Origin: JAGLTA01 sp023142625
Lineage (GTDB): Bacteria > Patescibacteriota > Patescibacteriia > JAACEG01
DNA length: 19,541 nucleotides
Direction of reading: 5' to 3'
Assembly: GCA_030641665.1 (NCBI GenBank)
Contig: DAOWHA010000049.1
Span: 1 to 19,541 of the forward strand
The translations under genes and the position numbers were made by a program. The notes under the pieces were generated by a model that saw only the letters and a list, made by a program, of their open reading frames with translations, had not been told where the DNA came from and searched no databases. This document shows, in pieces, positions 1-6,846 of the stretch (position 1 is the stretch's first letter; each line of letters starts with the position of its first letter).

Positions 1-103
1 GGCACACAATATGATATAATAACGCGCTCTTATTATGCGTTTTGTATATATGTTTATTATCTCTCATTGCTATATTATACCATATTGCGTATCTTAAAGT
101 TCG

Positions 104-126
104 TCCCCGCAGCAAGCTGGCGGGGA
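104..126. other. Small GC-rich hairpin downstream of secY
   Basis: A 7-bp perfect stem (TCCCCGC pairing with GCGGGGA) with a 9-base loop lies about 90 bases beyond the secY stop. No T-run follows on the minus strand, so it is not a standard intrinsic terminator; it could mark mRNA end processing or be a dispersed repeat. The rest of bases 1-218 is AT-rich with no gene seen, including three loose copies of an AACATTTTTAAA-like motif at about 175-207. Confidence 0.35.
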
Positions 127-218
127 ATATCTACGATTTAACTATTTTGATAAAATTACGCTAAATAATTTTTAACAAACATTTTTAAATATTTTTAAAC
201 ATTTTTAGCCGTAAAATT

Positions 219-1490
219 TTAAAATCCTTCGTAGTCTCGCATTGTCATTTGAGATTCAATCTGTTTTATTGACTCAATAACAACGCCGACAACAATCAAT
301 AAGCTTGCTCCGCTTATCGCTAAAGTTCTTGTTCCTGTCGCCGCCTGCAAAATTAGCGGCAAAATTGCCACAATCCCCAAAAACATCGCTCCTGTAAAAA
401 CAATGCGACTCACTGTTTTCGCCAAATAAGCCTCGGTCATCTGGCCTGGACGAATTCCAGGAATAAAAGCGCCTTGCTTTTTTAAATTATCAGCTATCTG
501 CTGCGGATGAAAAATAATAGAAGTGTAAAAATAAGTAAACGCAACTACTAAAATAAAATAGATTACGCCGTAAAAAATTTGGCTGTTAAAAGCGTCTATA
601 ACAAAACGCGCCGCGCCTGAAATAAACTGGCTTTGGAAGCGCAGAAAAAATTGCGCGACTATTGGCGGAAAAGTTATAATGGCAATAGCAAAAATAATCG
701 GGATCATCCCGGCTTGATTTACTTTCAATGGCAAATAAGTATTCATTCCGCCGTACATTTTCATCCCTCTAACCTGTTTTGCGTAAGAAATCGGAATATT
801 TCTCTGTCCTTCCGTAATGAAAACAATCGCAAAAGTTGTAATTAAAGCAATTGCGGTGAAAGTTATCAGGCTTGTTATTTGTGTAGGATTAAAAGTAGAA
901 ATGGTCTGCGACACAGCCATTGGTATGCTTGACACTATTCCGGCAAAAATTAAAATTGAAATTCCATTGCCGATTTTTTTCTCAGAAATAAGTTCGCCCA
1001 GCCAAACTAAAAACATTGTGCCAGCCGTAATTATCGTAATCATAGTAAAATATTTCCAAGCGTTTAAATCGGTAAAAATAGGAATTTTAGAAGTTTTTTG
1101 AAACAGCGTAATCATTCCATATCCCTGCAGCGCCGCTAACGGAACGGTGGCGATTCGCGTATATTGATTTATCTTTTGCCTTCCTTGCTCGTCTTTATTC
1201 ATCTCTTCTAATCGCGGCACAATCATTGTCAGGAGCTGGAAAATAATAGAAGCTGTAATATACGGACCTATTCCAAGCATCACTAAAGAAAAATTGCTCA
1301 TTCCTCCGCCAGAAAAAATATTCAGCAATCCTAAAATTTGATTTCCTGAAAAAAAGTCTTTTAGCGCCTCTGTGTTAACTCCTGCGATCGGAATGCTTGC
1401 GGCAATCCTGAAAACAACGAGCATGGCAAATACAAACAGAATATTCTTTCGCAGTTCTTTGATTTTCCAAATTTGTATAAGTTTTTTCAT
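219..1490 (-). CDS. secY: Protein translocase subunit SecY
   Basis: SecY is the channel-forming subunit of the SecYEG translocon in the cytoplasmic membrane, moving unfolded preproteins across and inserting membrane proteins. The 423-residue product matches the family in length and shows the expected series of about ten hydrophobic segments. It opens with a basic N-terminus (KKLIQIWKIKELRKNI), has the conserved amphipathic plug-region stretch rich in GLLNIFSGGG around residues 53-63, and the cytosolic loop PLKVNQAGMIPIIFA around 255-270. It is the last gene of the spc part of the superoperon, separated from rplO by a 162-base palindrome. The ATG at 1488-1490 has no SD, only an A-rich leader. 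The identification is firm. Confidence 0.97.
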   Translation of the reverse strand: MKKLIQIWKIKELRKNILFVFAMLVVFRIAASIPIAGVNTEALKDFFSGNQILGLLNIFSGGGMSNFSLVMLGIGPYITASIIFQLLTMIVPRLEEMNKDEQGRQKINQYTRIATVPLAALQGYGMITLFQKTSKIPIFTDLNAWKYFTMITIITAGTMFLVWLGELISEKKIGNGISILIFAGIVSSIPMAVSQTISTFNPTQITSLITFTAIALITTFAIVFITEGQRNIPISYAKQVRGMKMYGGMNTYLPLKVNQAGMIPIIFAIAIITFPPIVAQFFLRFQSQFISGAARFVIDAFNSQIFYGVIYFILVVAFTYFYTSIIFHPQQIADNLKKQGAFIPGIRPGQMTEAYLAKTVSRIVFTGAMFLGIVAILPLILQAATGTRTLAISGASLLIVVGVVIESIKQIESQMTMRDYEGF

Positions 1491-1512
1491 AATTTTTACT
1501 TTTCTTTTTTTA

Positions 1513-1674
1513 TAGGCTTGTCGCGTAATTAATTCCTACCTGCAATTTCCATATTTTGGTCAAATTCTCCAAAAATTTCAACGCCTATATGTCTATATAA
1601 ACTTATAAAATTTTTGAAAAATTTGCCTCAAAATCTGAAAATTTCGTTGCGAAATTAATTACGCGACAAGCCTA
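1513..1674. repeat. 162-bp long palindromic element between rplO and secY
   Basis: The ends form a perfect 22-bp terminal inverted repeat (1513-1534 and 1653-1674, starting TAGGCTTGTCGCG). The interior is also an imperfect inverted repeat: ATTTTGGTCAAATTCTCC on the left mirrors the reverse complement of the right side, with a loop around 1590-1610. The right end runs into rplO, so the last codons of that gene (Arg-Leu-Val-Ala-stop) are element sequence. It is unrelated in sequence to the TGTCTTTGCGAG family. It may be a small non-autonomous mobile element; no coding capacity is seen. Confidence 0.75.
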
Positions 1675-2081
1675 ATTTTATTTATCGCGCTTTCGCTCAT
1701 TTTTACATTGCTGAATTTTAATTTTTTTAACTTTAATTCTCCGTTCCCTAAAATTTTAATTGGGGATTTTATATCATTAATTAATTTTGCTTTTAATAGC
1801 GTTTTTGGATTAATCTCTCCGCCATCTTTAAAAGATTTATTCAAATTAGATAAATTGACAACTTGATTTTTTGGCTTAGCCGACTTAAACCCTTTTTTCT
1901 TAGGGGTCGCAAAAAGCACCTGCCTTAATCCAAGCCGCTTTAATCCGCCTTTGCCACCAGAACGGGATCGCTGCCCTTTTATTCCGCGCGTACTATAAGT
2001 TCCATGCCCAGAAGCGTTGCCTCGTCCAATTCTTTTTTTCTTTTTATTCGCTCCTTTTAAATTGTGCAGTGATAATTCCAT
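1659..2081 (-). CDS. rplO: 50S ribosomal protein L15
   Basis: L15 is a late-assembling large-subunit protein that binds 23S rRNA. The 140-residue product has the typical Gly- and basic-rich N-terminal arm (residues about 14-48, including RGNASGHGTYSTRG and RSRSGGKGG) and a compact C-terminal domain. It directly follows rpsE with only 30 AT-rich bases between; rpmD, normally found at this point, is absent. The last four codons and the stop lie inside the inverted repeat that starts the downstream palindrome, so the natural C-terminus may have been replaced or trimmed. The upstream region is pure A/T with no SD. Confidence 0.96.
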   Translation of the reverse strand: MELSLHNLKGANKKKKRIGRGNASGHGTYSTRGIKGQRSRSGGKGGLKRLGLRQVLFATPKKKGFKSAKPKNQVVNLSNLNKSFKDGGEINPKTLLKAKLINDIKSPIKILGNGELKLKKLKFSNVKMSESAINKIRLVA

Positions 2082-2111
2082 ATTTAAATTTAAAAATTTA
2101 AATTTTTTATA

Positions 2112-2729
2112 TTAGACCTGTTTAGTGGTTAATTTCGCAACTGATCTGTTTGTAACTTTTTCATTCTTTTGATTTCCAGTTTCTTGTTTCGCGTTATCTT
2201 TAATTTTAGCGTTTTTTCTGTCCAATAAATCTTTCTTGATTTCTGCTAATTTTTCTAATTTTTTAAATGCCTCAATTGTCGCGTAAACATTATTAATTTT
2301 ATTGTTTGAACCATAAATTTTCCCGACAATATTCTGTAAGCCGCTTAATTCTAAAACAGTCCTCACGGCTCCTCCCGCGATAATTCCAGTCCCATGCTTT
2401 GCTGGCTTTAAAAAAATGCGCGCTGCGCCGAATTTCTGTTTTATCTCACAAGGAATAGTCCCGTTAATAATCGGCGTATTAATCATATTTTTTTCAGCGA
2501 TTTTAATGGCTTTTGAAATCGCCAAGCTCACATCTTTGCCTTTTGCGACTCCAACGCCAACTCTGGCTCTTTTGTCTCCTAAAACTATTGTCGCGCGAAA
2601 ACGCAATCTTTTTCCGCCAGCCATAACTCTGGTTACTCGCGCCAAATCAACTATTTTCTGATCAAATTCAGATTCCTTTTTTTTACTGAATTTTCGCTTT
2701 TTTCCTTTTTGATCTTCTCTTTTAATCAT
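2112..2729 (-). CDS. rpsE: 30S ribosomal protein S5
   Basis: S5 helps form the mRNA entry channel and supports decoding accuracy. The product has the double-stranded-RNA-binding N-terminal domain (about residues 25-90, with VMAGGKRLRFRATIVLGD) and the C-terminal domain with the Gly-rich stretch KHGTGIIAGGAVRTVLELSG around 133-152. At 205 residues it is longer than usual because of a basic, low-complexity tail after about residue 168 (Lys/Asn/Gln-rich). It lies between rplR (10-base gap) and rplO. No SD is seen before the ATG. Confidence 0.96.
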   Translation of the reverse strand: MIKREDQKGKKRKFSKKKESEFDQKIVDLARVTRVMAGGKRLRFRATIVLGDKRARVGVGVAKGKDVSLAISKAIKIAEKNMINTPIINGTIPCEIKQKFGAARIFLKPAKHGTGIIAGGAVRTVLELSGLQNIVGKIYGSNNKINNVYATIEAFKKLEKLAEIKKDLLDRKNAKIKDNAKQETGNQKNEKVTNRSVAKLTTKQV

Positions 2730-2739
2730 AAATTTAAAA

Positions 2740-3093
2740 TTAAAATTTTAATCCGCCTTCTCGCGCGCCGTCCGCGACCGCTTTTACTCTCCCGTGATAT
2801 TTATATCCGCCTCTGTCAAAAACAATTTGATCTATTTTTTTATCTAGAGCTTTTTTTGCTATTAACTTTCCTAATTCCATGCCAACTGCTGTCTTTTCGC
2901 CCTTCTTTTTAATATCATTGCCGCTAACGCTCGCTAAAGTATTACCATTTGTATCATCAATTAACTGCAAAAACATTCCTTTATTTGATTTAAACACGCT
3001 TAATCTCGGGCATTCTTTAATGCCGCTGATTTTAGACCTAACTCTTCCTTTGCGCCTAATTTTTTGATTCTGTTTTACTTTCTGTTTATTCAT
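2740..3093 (-). CDS. rplR: 50S ribosomal protein L18
   Basis: L18 binds 5S rRNA together with L5 and L25 and anchors it in the central protuberance. The 117-residue product has the family length, a basic N-terminus (about 20 residues, KQNQKIRRKGRVRSKI), the PRLSVFKSNKGMFLQLIDD strand region, and the FDRGGYKYHGRVKAVADGAREGGL C-terminal signature. It sits five bases after rplF and ten before rpsE, a tight arrangement with no intervening repeats, unlike the left-to-right region beyond rpsN. No SD precedes the ATG. Confidence 0.97.
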   Translation of the reverse strand: MNKQKVKQNQKIRRKGRVRSKISGIKECPRLSVFKSNKGMFLQLIDDTNGNTLASVSGNDIKKKGEKTAVGMELGKLIAKKALDKKIDQIVFDRGGYKYHGRVKAVADGAREGGLKF

Positions 3094-3098
3094 AAAAT

Positions 3099-3644
3099 TT
3101 ATTCGCTTTTTGCCGCTACTTTTCCGGCCTTGCGCCTAATAATTTCATCAAAATATTTAATCCCTTTGCCTTTATACGGCTCTGGTTTTCTAATCTTTCG
3201 GATGCGCGCCGCTGTCTCACCGACGAGCTGCTTGTCAAATCCGCTGATTATTATTATATTATTTTCAACTTTTCCGCTAATCCCCGACGGCAGTTCAAAT
3301 TCCACAGGATGCGAATATCCGACATTTAAAATAAGTTTTTGTCCGCTTAAATTTATTTTATAGCCGACTCCGTTCACTTCTAATTTTTTCTCAAAACCCT
3401 TATCTAACCCTTCAATCATATTTGCTATTAAAGTTCTGCTTAATCCCCATAAAGCTCTCTGTTCTCTGTCTTTTTGGTTTGAAATTGAAACTATTATCTG
3501 ATTTTCTTTTTTTTCAACTTTAATTTTCGGATGAATTGCTGTTTTTAGTTCGCCTTTTGCGTTTTTAGCAATAATAAAATCGCCGTTGATTTCAACTTCG
3601 ATTCCAGCAGATATTTCAATTGGCTGTTTTCCTATTCTTGACAT
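3099..3644 (-). CDS. rplF: 50S ribosomal protein L6
   Basis: L6 lies near the factor-binding site of the large subunit and contacts 23S rRNA helix 97. I place the start at the ATG at 3642-3644, giving MSRIGKQPIEI as in nearly all L6 proteins; an in-frame ATG eight codons upstream would overlap the end of rpsH. The 181-residue product shows the two repeated alpha/beta domains and the C-terminal signature RKPEPYKGKGIKYFDEIIRRKAGK (about residues 148-171). The gap to the rpsH stop is ten bases and there is no SD. Confidence 0.96.
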   Translation of the reverse strand: MSRIGKQPIEISAGIEVEINGDFIIAKNAKGELKTAIHPKIKVEKKENQIIVSISNQKDREQRALWGLSRTLIANMIEGLDKGFEKKLEVNGVGYKINLSGQKLILNVGYSHPVEFELPSGISGKVENNIIIISGFDKQLVGETAARIRKIRKPEPYKGKGIKYFDEIIRRKAGKVAAKSE

Positions 3645-3654
3645 AAAATAAAAT

Positions 3655-4032
3655 TTAATAAATTTCACAAATTATTTCACCGCCGATTTTTTTCCGCCAC
3701 GCTTCTTTATTAGTCATTAGTCCGCTTGATGTTGAAATAATGGCGATTCCTAAATTATCTAAAACGATCGGCAAATTATCAAAATCAGCATAAATTCTAC
3801 ATCCAGGCTTGCTAACTCTTTTTAAGTAGCTGATTGCTGGCTGGCGATTTTTGTATTTCAGCGTAATTAAAATATTATCATCTTTCTTTTCGAATTTTTC
3901 AATATATTTTTCTTTTTCTAAAATTTCCGCAATTTTTAATTTAATTTTAGACAAAGGCAAAACAGCATCTGGCTTATTAACAGCCATTGCGTTTCTTATT
4001 CTTGTGAGCATATCTGCTATTGGATCGGTCAT
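3655..4032 (-). CDS. rpsH: 30S ribosomal protein S8
   Basis: S8 binds the central domain of 16S rRNA early in 30S assembly and, in E. coli, represses translation of the spc operon by binding its mRNA. The 125-residue product starts with the family motif TDPIADMLTRIRNA and ends with the C-terminal domain STSSGLMTNKEAWRKKIGGEIICEIY, in which the usual GVMT pattern reads GLMT. An isolated 12-bp hairpin lies upstream of the start (4050-4079). I cannot say whether the E. coli-type feedback site exists here. No usable SD is seen. Confidence 0.96.
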   Translation of the reverse strand: MTDPIADMLTRIRNAMAVNKPDAVLPLSKIKLKIAEILEKEKYIEKFEKKDDNILITLKYKNRQPAISYLKRVSKPGCRIYADFDNLPIVLDNLGIAIISTSSGLMTNKEAWRKKIGGEIICEIY

Positions 4033-4049
4033 ATTAATTTGAATTAATC

Positions 4050-4079
4050 CACCCTAACGGGCGATCACCCGTTAGGGTG
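4050..4079. repeat. Solo 12-bp-stem hairpin, rpsN/rpsH gap
   Basis: CACCCTAACGGG pairs perfectly with CCCGTTAGGGTG around a 6-base loop (CGATCA). It has no T-run on either strand, so it is not a terminator. It closely resembles the 33-base hairpin insert carried by five of the larger palindromic repeats upstream in the operon, suggesting a shared mobile or duplicated module. Confidence 0.75.
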
Positions 4080-4095
4080 AAATTAAAAATAAAAA

Positions 4096-4281
4096 TTACC
4101 AACTAGATTTTTTAATTCCTGTTAATTCTCCGTTGTTTGCCAGTTCGCGAAAACAGATTCTGCAGATTTCAAATTTTCTCATATACCCCCTATTTCGTCC
4201 GCATCTCCAGCAGCGATTAACAGTTCTAGTTGAATATTTTTGTTTTTTTTGCGATCTTGCTATTTGCGCTTTTGTAGCCAT
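4096..4281 (-). CDS. rpsN: 30S ribosomal protein S14, zinc-binding type Z
   Basis: S14 binds the 3' domain of 16S rRNA in the small-subunit head. This is the short, zinc-binding form: 61 residues with two CxxC pairs (Cys24/Cys27 in CWRCGRNRG and Cys40/Cys43 in CRICFRELA) that would hold one zinc. The C-terminus ends with the family signature LTGIKKSSW. It is placed between rplE and rpsH as expected. The leader is A/T-only without SD. Confidence 0.97.
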   Translation of the reverse strand: MATKAQIARSQKKQKYSTRTVNRCWRCGRNRGYMRKFEICRICFRELANNGELTGIKKSSW

Positions 4282-4312
4282 AAAATCATTTTAACATTTA
4301 ATAAATAATAAA

Positions 4313-4852
4313 CTATTTATCTTTAAAAGGGAAGCCTAATAATTTTAACAATTCCAATCCTTCTTCTCTATTTTTCGCTGTCGCCGAAACAGAAACTTGC
4401 AAACCGTGCAATTTTTCAACTTCATCCATTTTAATTTCTGGAAAAACAGTGTATTCTTTAGTCCCTAAGTTAAAATTCCCTTTTTTATCAATACTTTTCA
4501 CGGACAGCCCCCTAAAATCACGGACGCGCGGCAGCGTAGCGTTAACTAATCGGCTGATAAAATCATACATCCTTTTTTTTCGCAAAACAACTGACATTCC
4601 GACTACCATCCCTTCCCTAATTTTAAATCCGGCAATTGATTTTCGCGCTTTAGTCTGAATCGGCTTTTGTCCGCTAATTCTCTTTAAATTATTTTCCACT
4701 AATTCCAAATAACTCTTTTCTTTTAAGCCAGAACCTAATCCGACATTTAAAACGACTTTTTCAAGTCTTGGAACTGCCAAACTGTTTTTATATCCAAACT
4801 TTTCTTTTAGCTTCGGAACTATCTCTTTATTGTATTTTTCTTTTAAATCCAT
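4313..4852 (-). CDS. rplE: 50S ribosomal protein L5
   Basis: L5 binds 5S rRNA and contacts the P-site tRNA through the central protuberance. The 179-residue product has family length and shows KEKFGYKNSLAVPRLEKVVLNVGLG (about residues 16-40), the RKSIAGFKIREGMVVG segment, RVRDFRGLSVKSID, and a C-terminal KNREEGLELLKLLGFPF. It is separated from rplX by repeat copy 1. The start ATG has no SD; the leader reads only A, T and a single G near the start. Confidence 0.97.
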   Translation of the reverse strand: MDLKEKYNKEIVPKLKEKFGYKNSLAVPRLEKVVLNVGLGSGLKEKSYLELVENNLKRISGQKPIQTKARKSIAGFKIREGMVVGMSVVLRKKRMYDFISRLVNATLPRVRDFRGLSVKSIDKKGNFNLGTKEYTVFPEIKMDEVEKLHGLQVSVSATAKNREEGLELLKLLGFPFKDK

Positions 4853-4874
4853 ATTTAATATTCTTTAATTAAGC

Positions 4875-5017
4875 TGTCTTTGCGAGCGGAGTGCAACAGA
4901 GCGAAGCAATCTCATTACTGAGCGAAATAAATCTATGATTATAATTTTGTCCTCTCAGTAATGAGATTGCTTCGTCGCGCCTCACTCGTTTCACTCGTTC
5001 AGCTCCTCGCAAAGACA
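4875..5017. repeat. Intercistronic palindromic repeat, copy 1 (rplX/rplE)
   Basis: A 143-base element bounded by TGTCTTTGCGAG and CTCGCAAAGACA. The left half (CGAAGCAATCTCATTACTGAG) is the inverse of the right half (CTCAGTAATGAGATTGCTTCG), so the mRNA would form a long hairpin. The left tip has the variant GAGCGGAGTGCAACAGAGCG, shared with copy 5. It ends 6 bases from the rplX stop and lies 22 bases before the rplE start. No 33-base insert. Confidence 0.9.
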
Positions 5018-5023
5018 ATATTT

Positions 5024-5344
5024 TTATATCATCTCTTTGCACTTTTTACACACTCTAAATTTATTATTTTTAGAATTTTCGCTTTTTGAAACTTTATATC
5101 CGATTCGCGTATCTTTTGAGCATTTCGGGCAGATTAAAATCACATTTGAGATATCCATTGCCGCTGGAAACTGAATTCTCTCGCCTTTTTCTCCCTGCTT
5201 TCTCGGGCGCATATGCTTAACCCTTAAATTCAAGCCGTCTATTGAAATCTTTTTGCTTTTAGGAGCCACTTTTAAAACTTTCCCAGACTTTCCTTTGTCT
5301 TTGCCGCAAATTATTTTAACTTTATCATTTTTTTTTATTTTCAT
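5024..5344 (-). CDS. rplX: 50S ribosomal protein L24
   Basis: L24 is an assembly-initiating large-subunit protein bound near the exit tunnel. The 106-residue product has the KOW domain at the N-terminus (KIKKNDKVKIICGKDKGKSGKVLKV, residues 2-26) and a C-terminal part with two Cys pairs (Cys72/Cys75 in CPKC and Cys99/Cys102 in CKKC) that could hold a metal, a common arrangement in bacterial L24. An extra small gene and a separate palindrome lie between it and rplN. No properly spaced SD: GGAAG sits directly against the ATG. Confidence 0.97.
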   Translation of the reverse strand: MKIKKNDKVKIICGKDKGKSGKVLKVAPKSKKISIDGLNLRVKHMRPRKQGEKGERIQFPAAMDISNVILICPKCSKDTRIGYKVSKSENSKNNKFRVCKKCKEMI

Positions 5345-5396
5345 ACTTCCGTAAATTACAAATCTTTTATATATATTTTTAATTTTTAAAATTGGT

Positions 5397-5437
5397 AATA
5401 GCAGGCAAGTAAAGAATCTCCTTGCCTGCTATTTTTT
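5397..5437 (+). terminator. Intrinsic-terminator-like hairpin, plus-strand orientation
   Basis: A perfect 13-bp stem (AATAGCAGGCAAG with CTTGCCTGCTATT, 11-base loop) is followed by six T residues on the plus strand only. On the operon strand the hairpin is followed by ACCAATTTT, a poor U-tract, so the operon should be read through. No plus-strand gene ending here is visible. It may be left over from a plus-strand cassette or may block antisense transcription. Confidence 0.55.
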
Positions 5438-5445
5438 ATAATTGA

Positions 5446-5646
5446 TTAAAAGAACTTTTTTGGAATAATTTCTGTTATTATTCTTGACAATATATTCCCT
5501 ATTTTTAAAATTTCTTTTTCTAATTCTTTCCATTCTTCCGTTTGCTTGTCAATTTTGTTTTTTGTGTCTATGGCTGTCTTAATTTCCATAGAATTTTTAA
5601 TAGGGTCAATATTATTTATTTCTATTCTTATTCTATTAATTTTCAT
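5446..5646 (-). CDS. Small unrecognised protein with strong SD between rplN and rplX
   Basis: I do not recognise this 66-residue product. It starts MKINRIRIEINNIDPIKNSM and is rich in Lys, Glu and Ile, with a likely amphipathic helix or short coiled coil over residues 25-60 and a basic, aromatic end (KKFF). The start is chosen because AAGGAGGAG lies seven bases before this ATG; the reading frame is open further upstream but that part falls in a palindromic repeat. It is co-oriented with the ribosomal genes and interrupts the usual rplN-rplX pair. The strong SD contrasts with its SD-less ribosomal neighbours. No signal peptide or Cys motif is present. Confidence 0.7.
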   Translation of the reverse strand: MKINRIRIEINNIDPIKNSMEIKTAIDTKNKIDKQTEEWKELEKEILKIGNILSRIITEIIPKKFF

Positions 5647-5676
5647 TTTCTCTCCTCCTTTTTCTTTTTTTAACCC

Positions 5677-5706
5677 ATAATTTCCGCCTGACATCCAATA
5701 TGACAA
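5677..5706 (-). promoter_or_regulatory. Possible weak promoter for the small gene at 5446-5646
   Basis: On the minus strand TTGTCA (5701-5706) and AATTAT (5677-5682) are separated by 18 bases, ending about 30 bases before the small gene's ATG. The -10 match is only four of six, and the gene can also be read from the operon promoter, so this is tentative. Confidence 0.25.
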
Positions 5707-5730
5707 GCAAAATCTAAAAGTTAAATCATC

Positions 5731-5855
5731 GTTGGTTCCATAGTCCGAAGTTGAGCGATAGCGAAACGAGGCTGTGGAACCATTTTGCAAACCTTTGTGA
5801 ATAATCAATAGTTTGCATTCAGGTTCCACAGCCCTAACGGGACTATGGAACCAAC
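5731..5855. repeat. 125-bp nested palindromic element downstream of rplN
   Basis: Perfect 16-bp terminal inverted repeats (GTTGGTTCCATAGTCC at 5731-5746, inverse at 5840-5855) enclose a second inverted repeat (GGCTGTGGAACC at 5770-5781, inverse at 5822-5833) and a third short one (GCAAAC/GTTTGC). Between the outer and inner left repeats is a 23-base stretch containing GAGCGATAGCGAAACGA, which also occurs at 13261 in degenerate repeat copy 10. It begins eight bases after the rplN stop. This is a different family from the TGTCTTTGCGAG elements. Confidence 0.8.
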
Positions 5856-5863
5856 AGTGTTTT

Positions 5864-6235
5864 TTAAAGAACCTCGGGCGCTAATGAAATTATTTTCATA
5901 AAGCCTTTTATTCTTAATTCTCGCGCGACAGGACCAAAAATACGGGTTCCTTTTGGCTCTTTATTCTTTTTATCAACAACCACTACCGCGTTTTCATCAA
6001 AACGGATATAAGTTCCGTCTTTCCGCCTTGTCTCTTTTCTTGACCTTACTAAAACCGCGTCCAAAACTTCCCCTTTTTTTACCGCGCTATGCGGCTGGGC
6101 TTCTTTGACTGTAATTTTAATAATATCGCCGATTCTTCCGTATCTTTTGCCAGTTCCTCCAGGCAGACCAATGCACTGGACCCTTTTCGCTCCGCTATTA
6201 TCAGCAACTTTTAACATTGTCCTATGTTGAACCAT
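5864..6235 (-). CDS. rplN: 50S ribosomal protein L14
   Basis: L14 forms part of intersubunit bridges and contacts L19. The 123-residue product is full length and well conserved: MVQHRTMLKVADNSGAKRVQCIG at the start, HSAVKKGEVLDAVLVRSRKETRRKDGTYIRFDENAVVVVD in the middle, and GTRIFGPVARELR near the end. In many genomes this gene opens the spc operon; here it is linked to rpsQ across repeat copy 2, with no separate promoter evident. The leader has no SD. Confidence 0.98.
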   Translation of the reverse strand: MVQHRTMLKVADNSGAKRVQCIGLPGGTGKRYGRIGDIIKITVKEAQPHSAVKKGEVLDAVLVRSRKETRRKDGTYIRFDENAVVVVDKKNKEPKGTRIFGPVARELRIKGFMKIISLAPEVL

Positions 6236-6271
6236 ATGATTTTAAATTACGAATTACTGTAAATTACAAAA

Positions 6272-6417
6272 TGTCTTTGCGAGGAGCCGAATGAGCGCAG
6301 CGAATGAGATGCGACGAAGCAATCTCATTACTGAACGAAAAAATCTTTTTGCGTAAACAACGAAATTGCTTCGTCGCTCCACTCCGCTAAGTCTCCGCTA
6401 CGCTTCTCGCAAAGACA
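6272..6417. repeat. Intercistronic palindromic repeat, copy 2 (rpsQ/rplN)
   Basis: A 146-base element with the shared ends. Its left arm has the tip GAGGAGCCGAATGAGCGCAG and GCGACGAAGCAATCTC, the closest mirror of the usual right arm. The apex (TCTTTTTGCGTAAACAACGAAATTGC) differs from all other copies and lacks both the ATTATA motif and the AGTAATGAG inner stem on the right. It stops five bases from the rpsQ stop codon. Confidence 0.88.
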
Positions 6418-6422
6418 GAAAA

Positions 6423-6668
6423 TTATGCATAAATTGCTCTCCAGCGTTTTTCCTTGCTTAGCGGGCGGCATTCAATAAAAAAAACTTTATCGCCGATTTT
6501 AAAGCGAGATTTTTCATCATGAACTTTATATTTCCTGCTAACCGCGTATTTTTTATGATATTTCGGATGAGATTTAATTCTATCAACATTAACAACGATA
6601 GTTTTATCCATTTTATCTGAAACAACTGTTCCGCTGAATTTTCTTTTAATTTTATTATCTTTTTCCAT
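6423..6668 (-). CDS. rpsQ: 30S ribosomal protein S17
   Basis: S17 is a primary 16S rRNA binding protein with an OB fold. The 81-residue product has GTVVSDKMDKTIVVNVDRIKSHPKYHKKY (about residues 13-41), the HDEKSRFKIGDKVFFIECRPLSKEKRW segment, and family length. It is flanked on both sides by TGTCTTTGCGAG-type repeats (copies 2 and 3). No SD is found in front of the ATG. Confidence 0.97.
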   Translation of the reverse strand: MEKDNKIKRKFSGTVVSDKMDKTIVVNVDRIKSHPKYHKKYAVSRKYKVHDEKSRFKIGDKVFFIECRPLSKEKRWRAIYA

Positions 6669-6696
6669 AAAAATTATTGCTTTAACTCAATCTCGC

Positions 6697-6836
6697 TGTC
6701 TTTGCGAGGAGGCGATAGCCGACGCGGCAATCCCATTACTGAGCGATTAAATCTTTAATTATAGTTTGATTCGTCCAGTAATGGGATTGCTTCGTCGCTC
6801 ATTCCGCTATCGCTACATTCGCTTCTCGCAAAGACA
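6697..6836. repeat. Intercistronic palindromic repeat, copy 3 (rpmC/rpsQ)
   Basis: A 140-base element. The left arm is the common type (GAGGAGGCGATAGCCGACGC GG...), while the right arm lacks the 33-base insert and ends CTTCTCGCAAAGACA, one base off the consensus CTCCTCGCAAAGACA. The central part pairs as CAATCCCATTACTG with CAGTAATGGGATTG, a compensated pair of changes relative to CAATCTCATTACTG in other copies. Ten bases separate it from the rpmC stop. Confidence 0.9.
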
Positions 6837-6846
6837 TTCTAAGTAT

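Noticed and set aside
1..218. tRNA or adk start downstream of secY
   Set aside because: No cloverleaf or conserved adk N-terminal P-loop coding is visible in the 218 bases available.
3645..3668. Eight-codon N-terminal extension of L6
   Set aside because: It overlaps the rpsH end and the canonical MSRIGKQPI start follows.
5647..5829. Upstream extension of the small gene at 5446-5646 to 127 codons
   Set aside because: The added part reads through the palindromic element, and the strong SD lies directly before the internal ATG at 5646.
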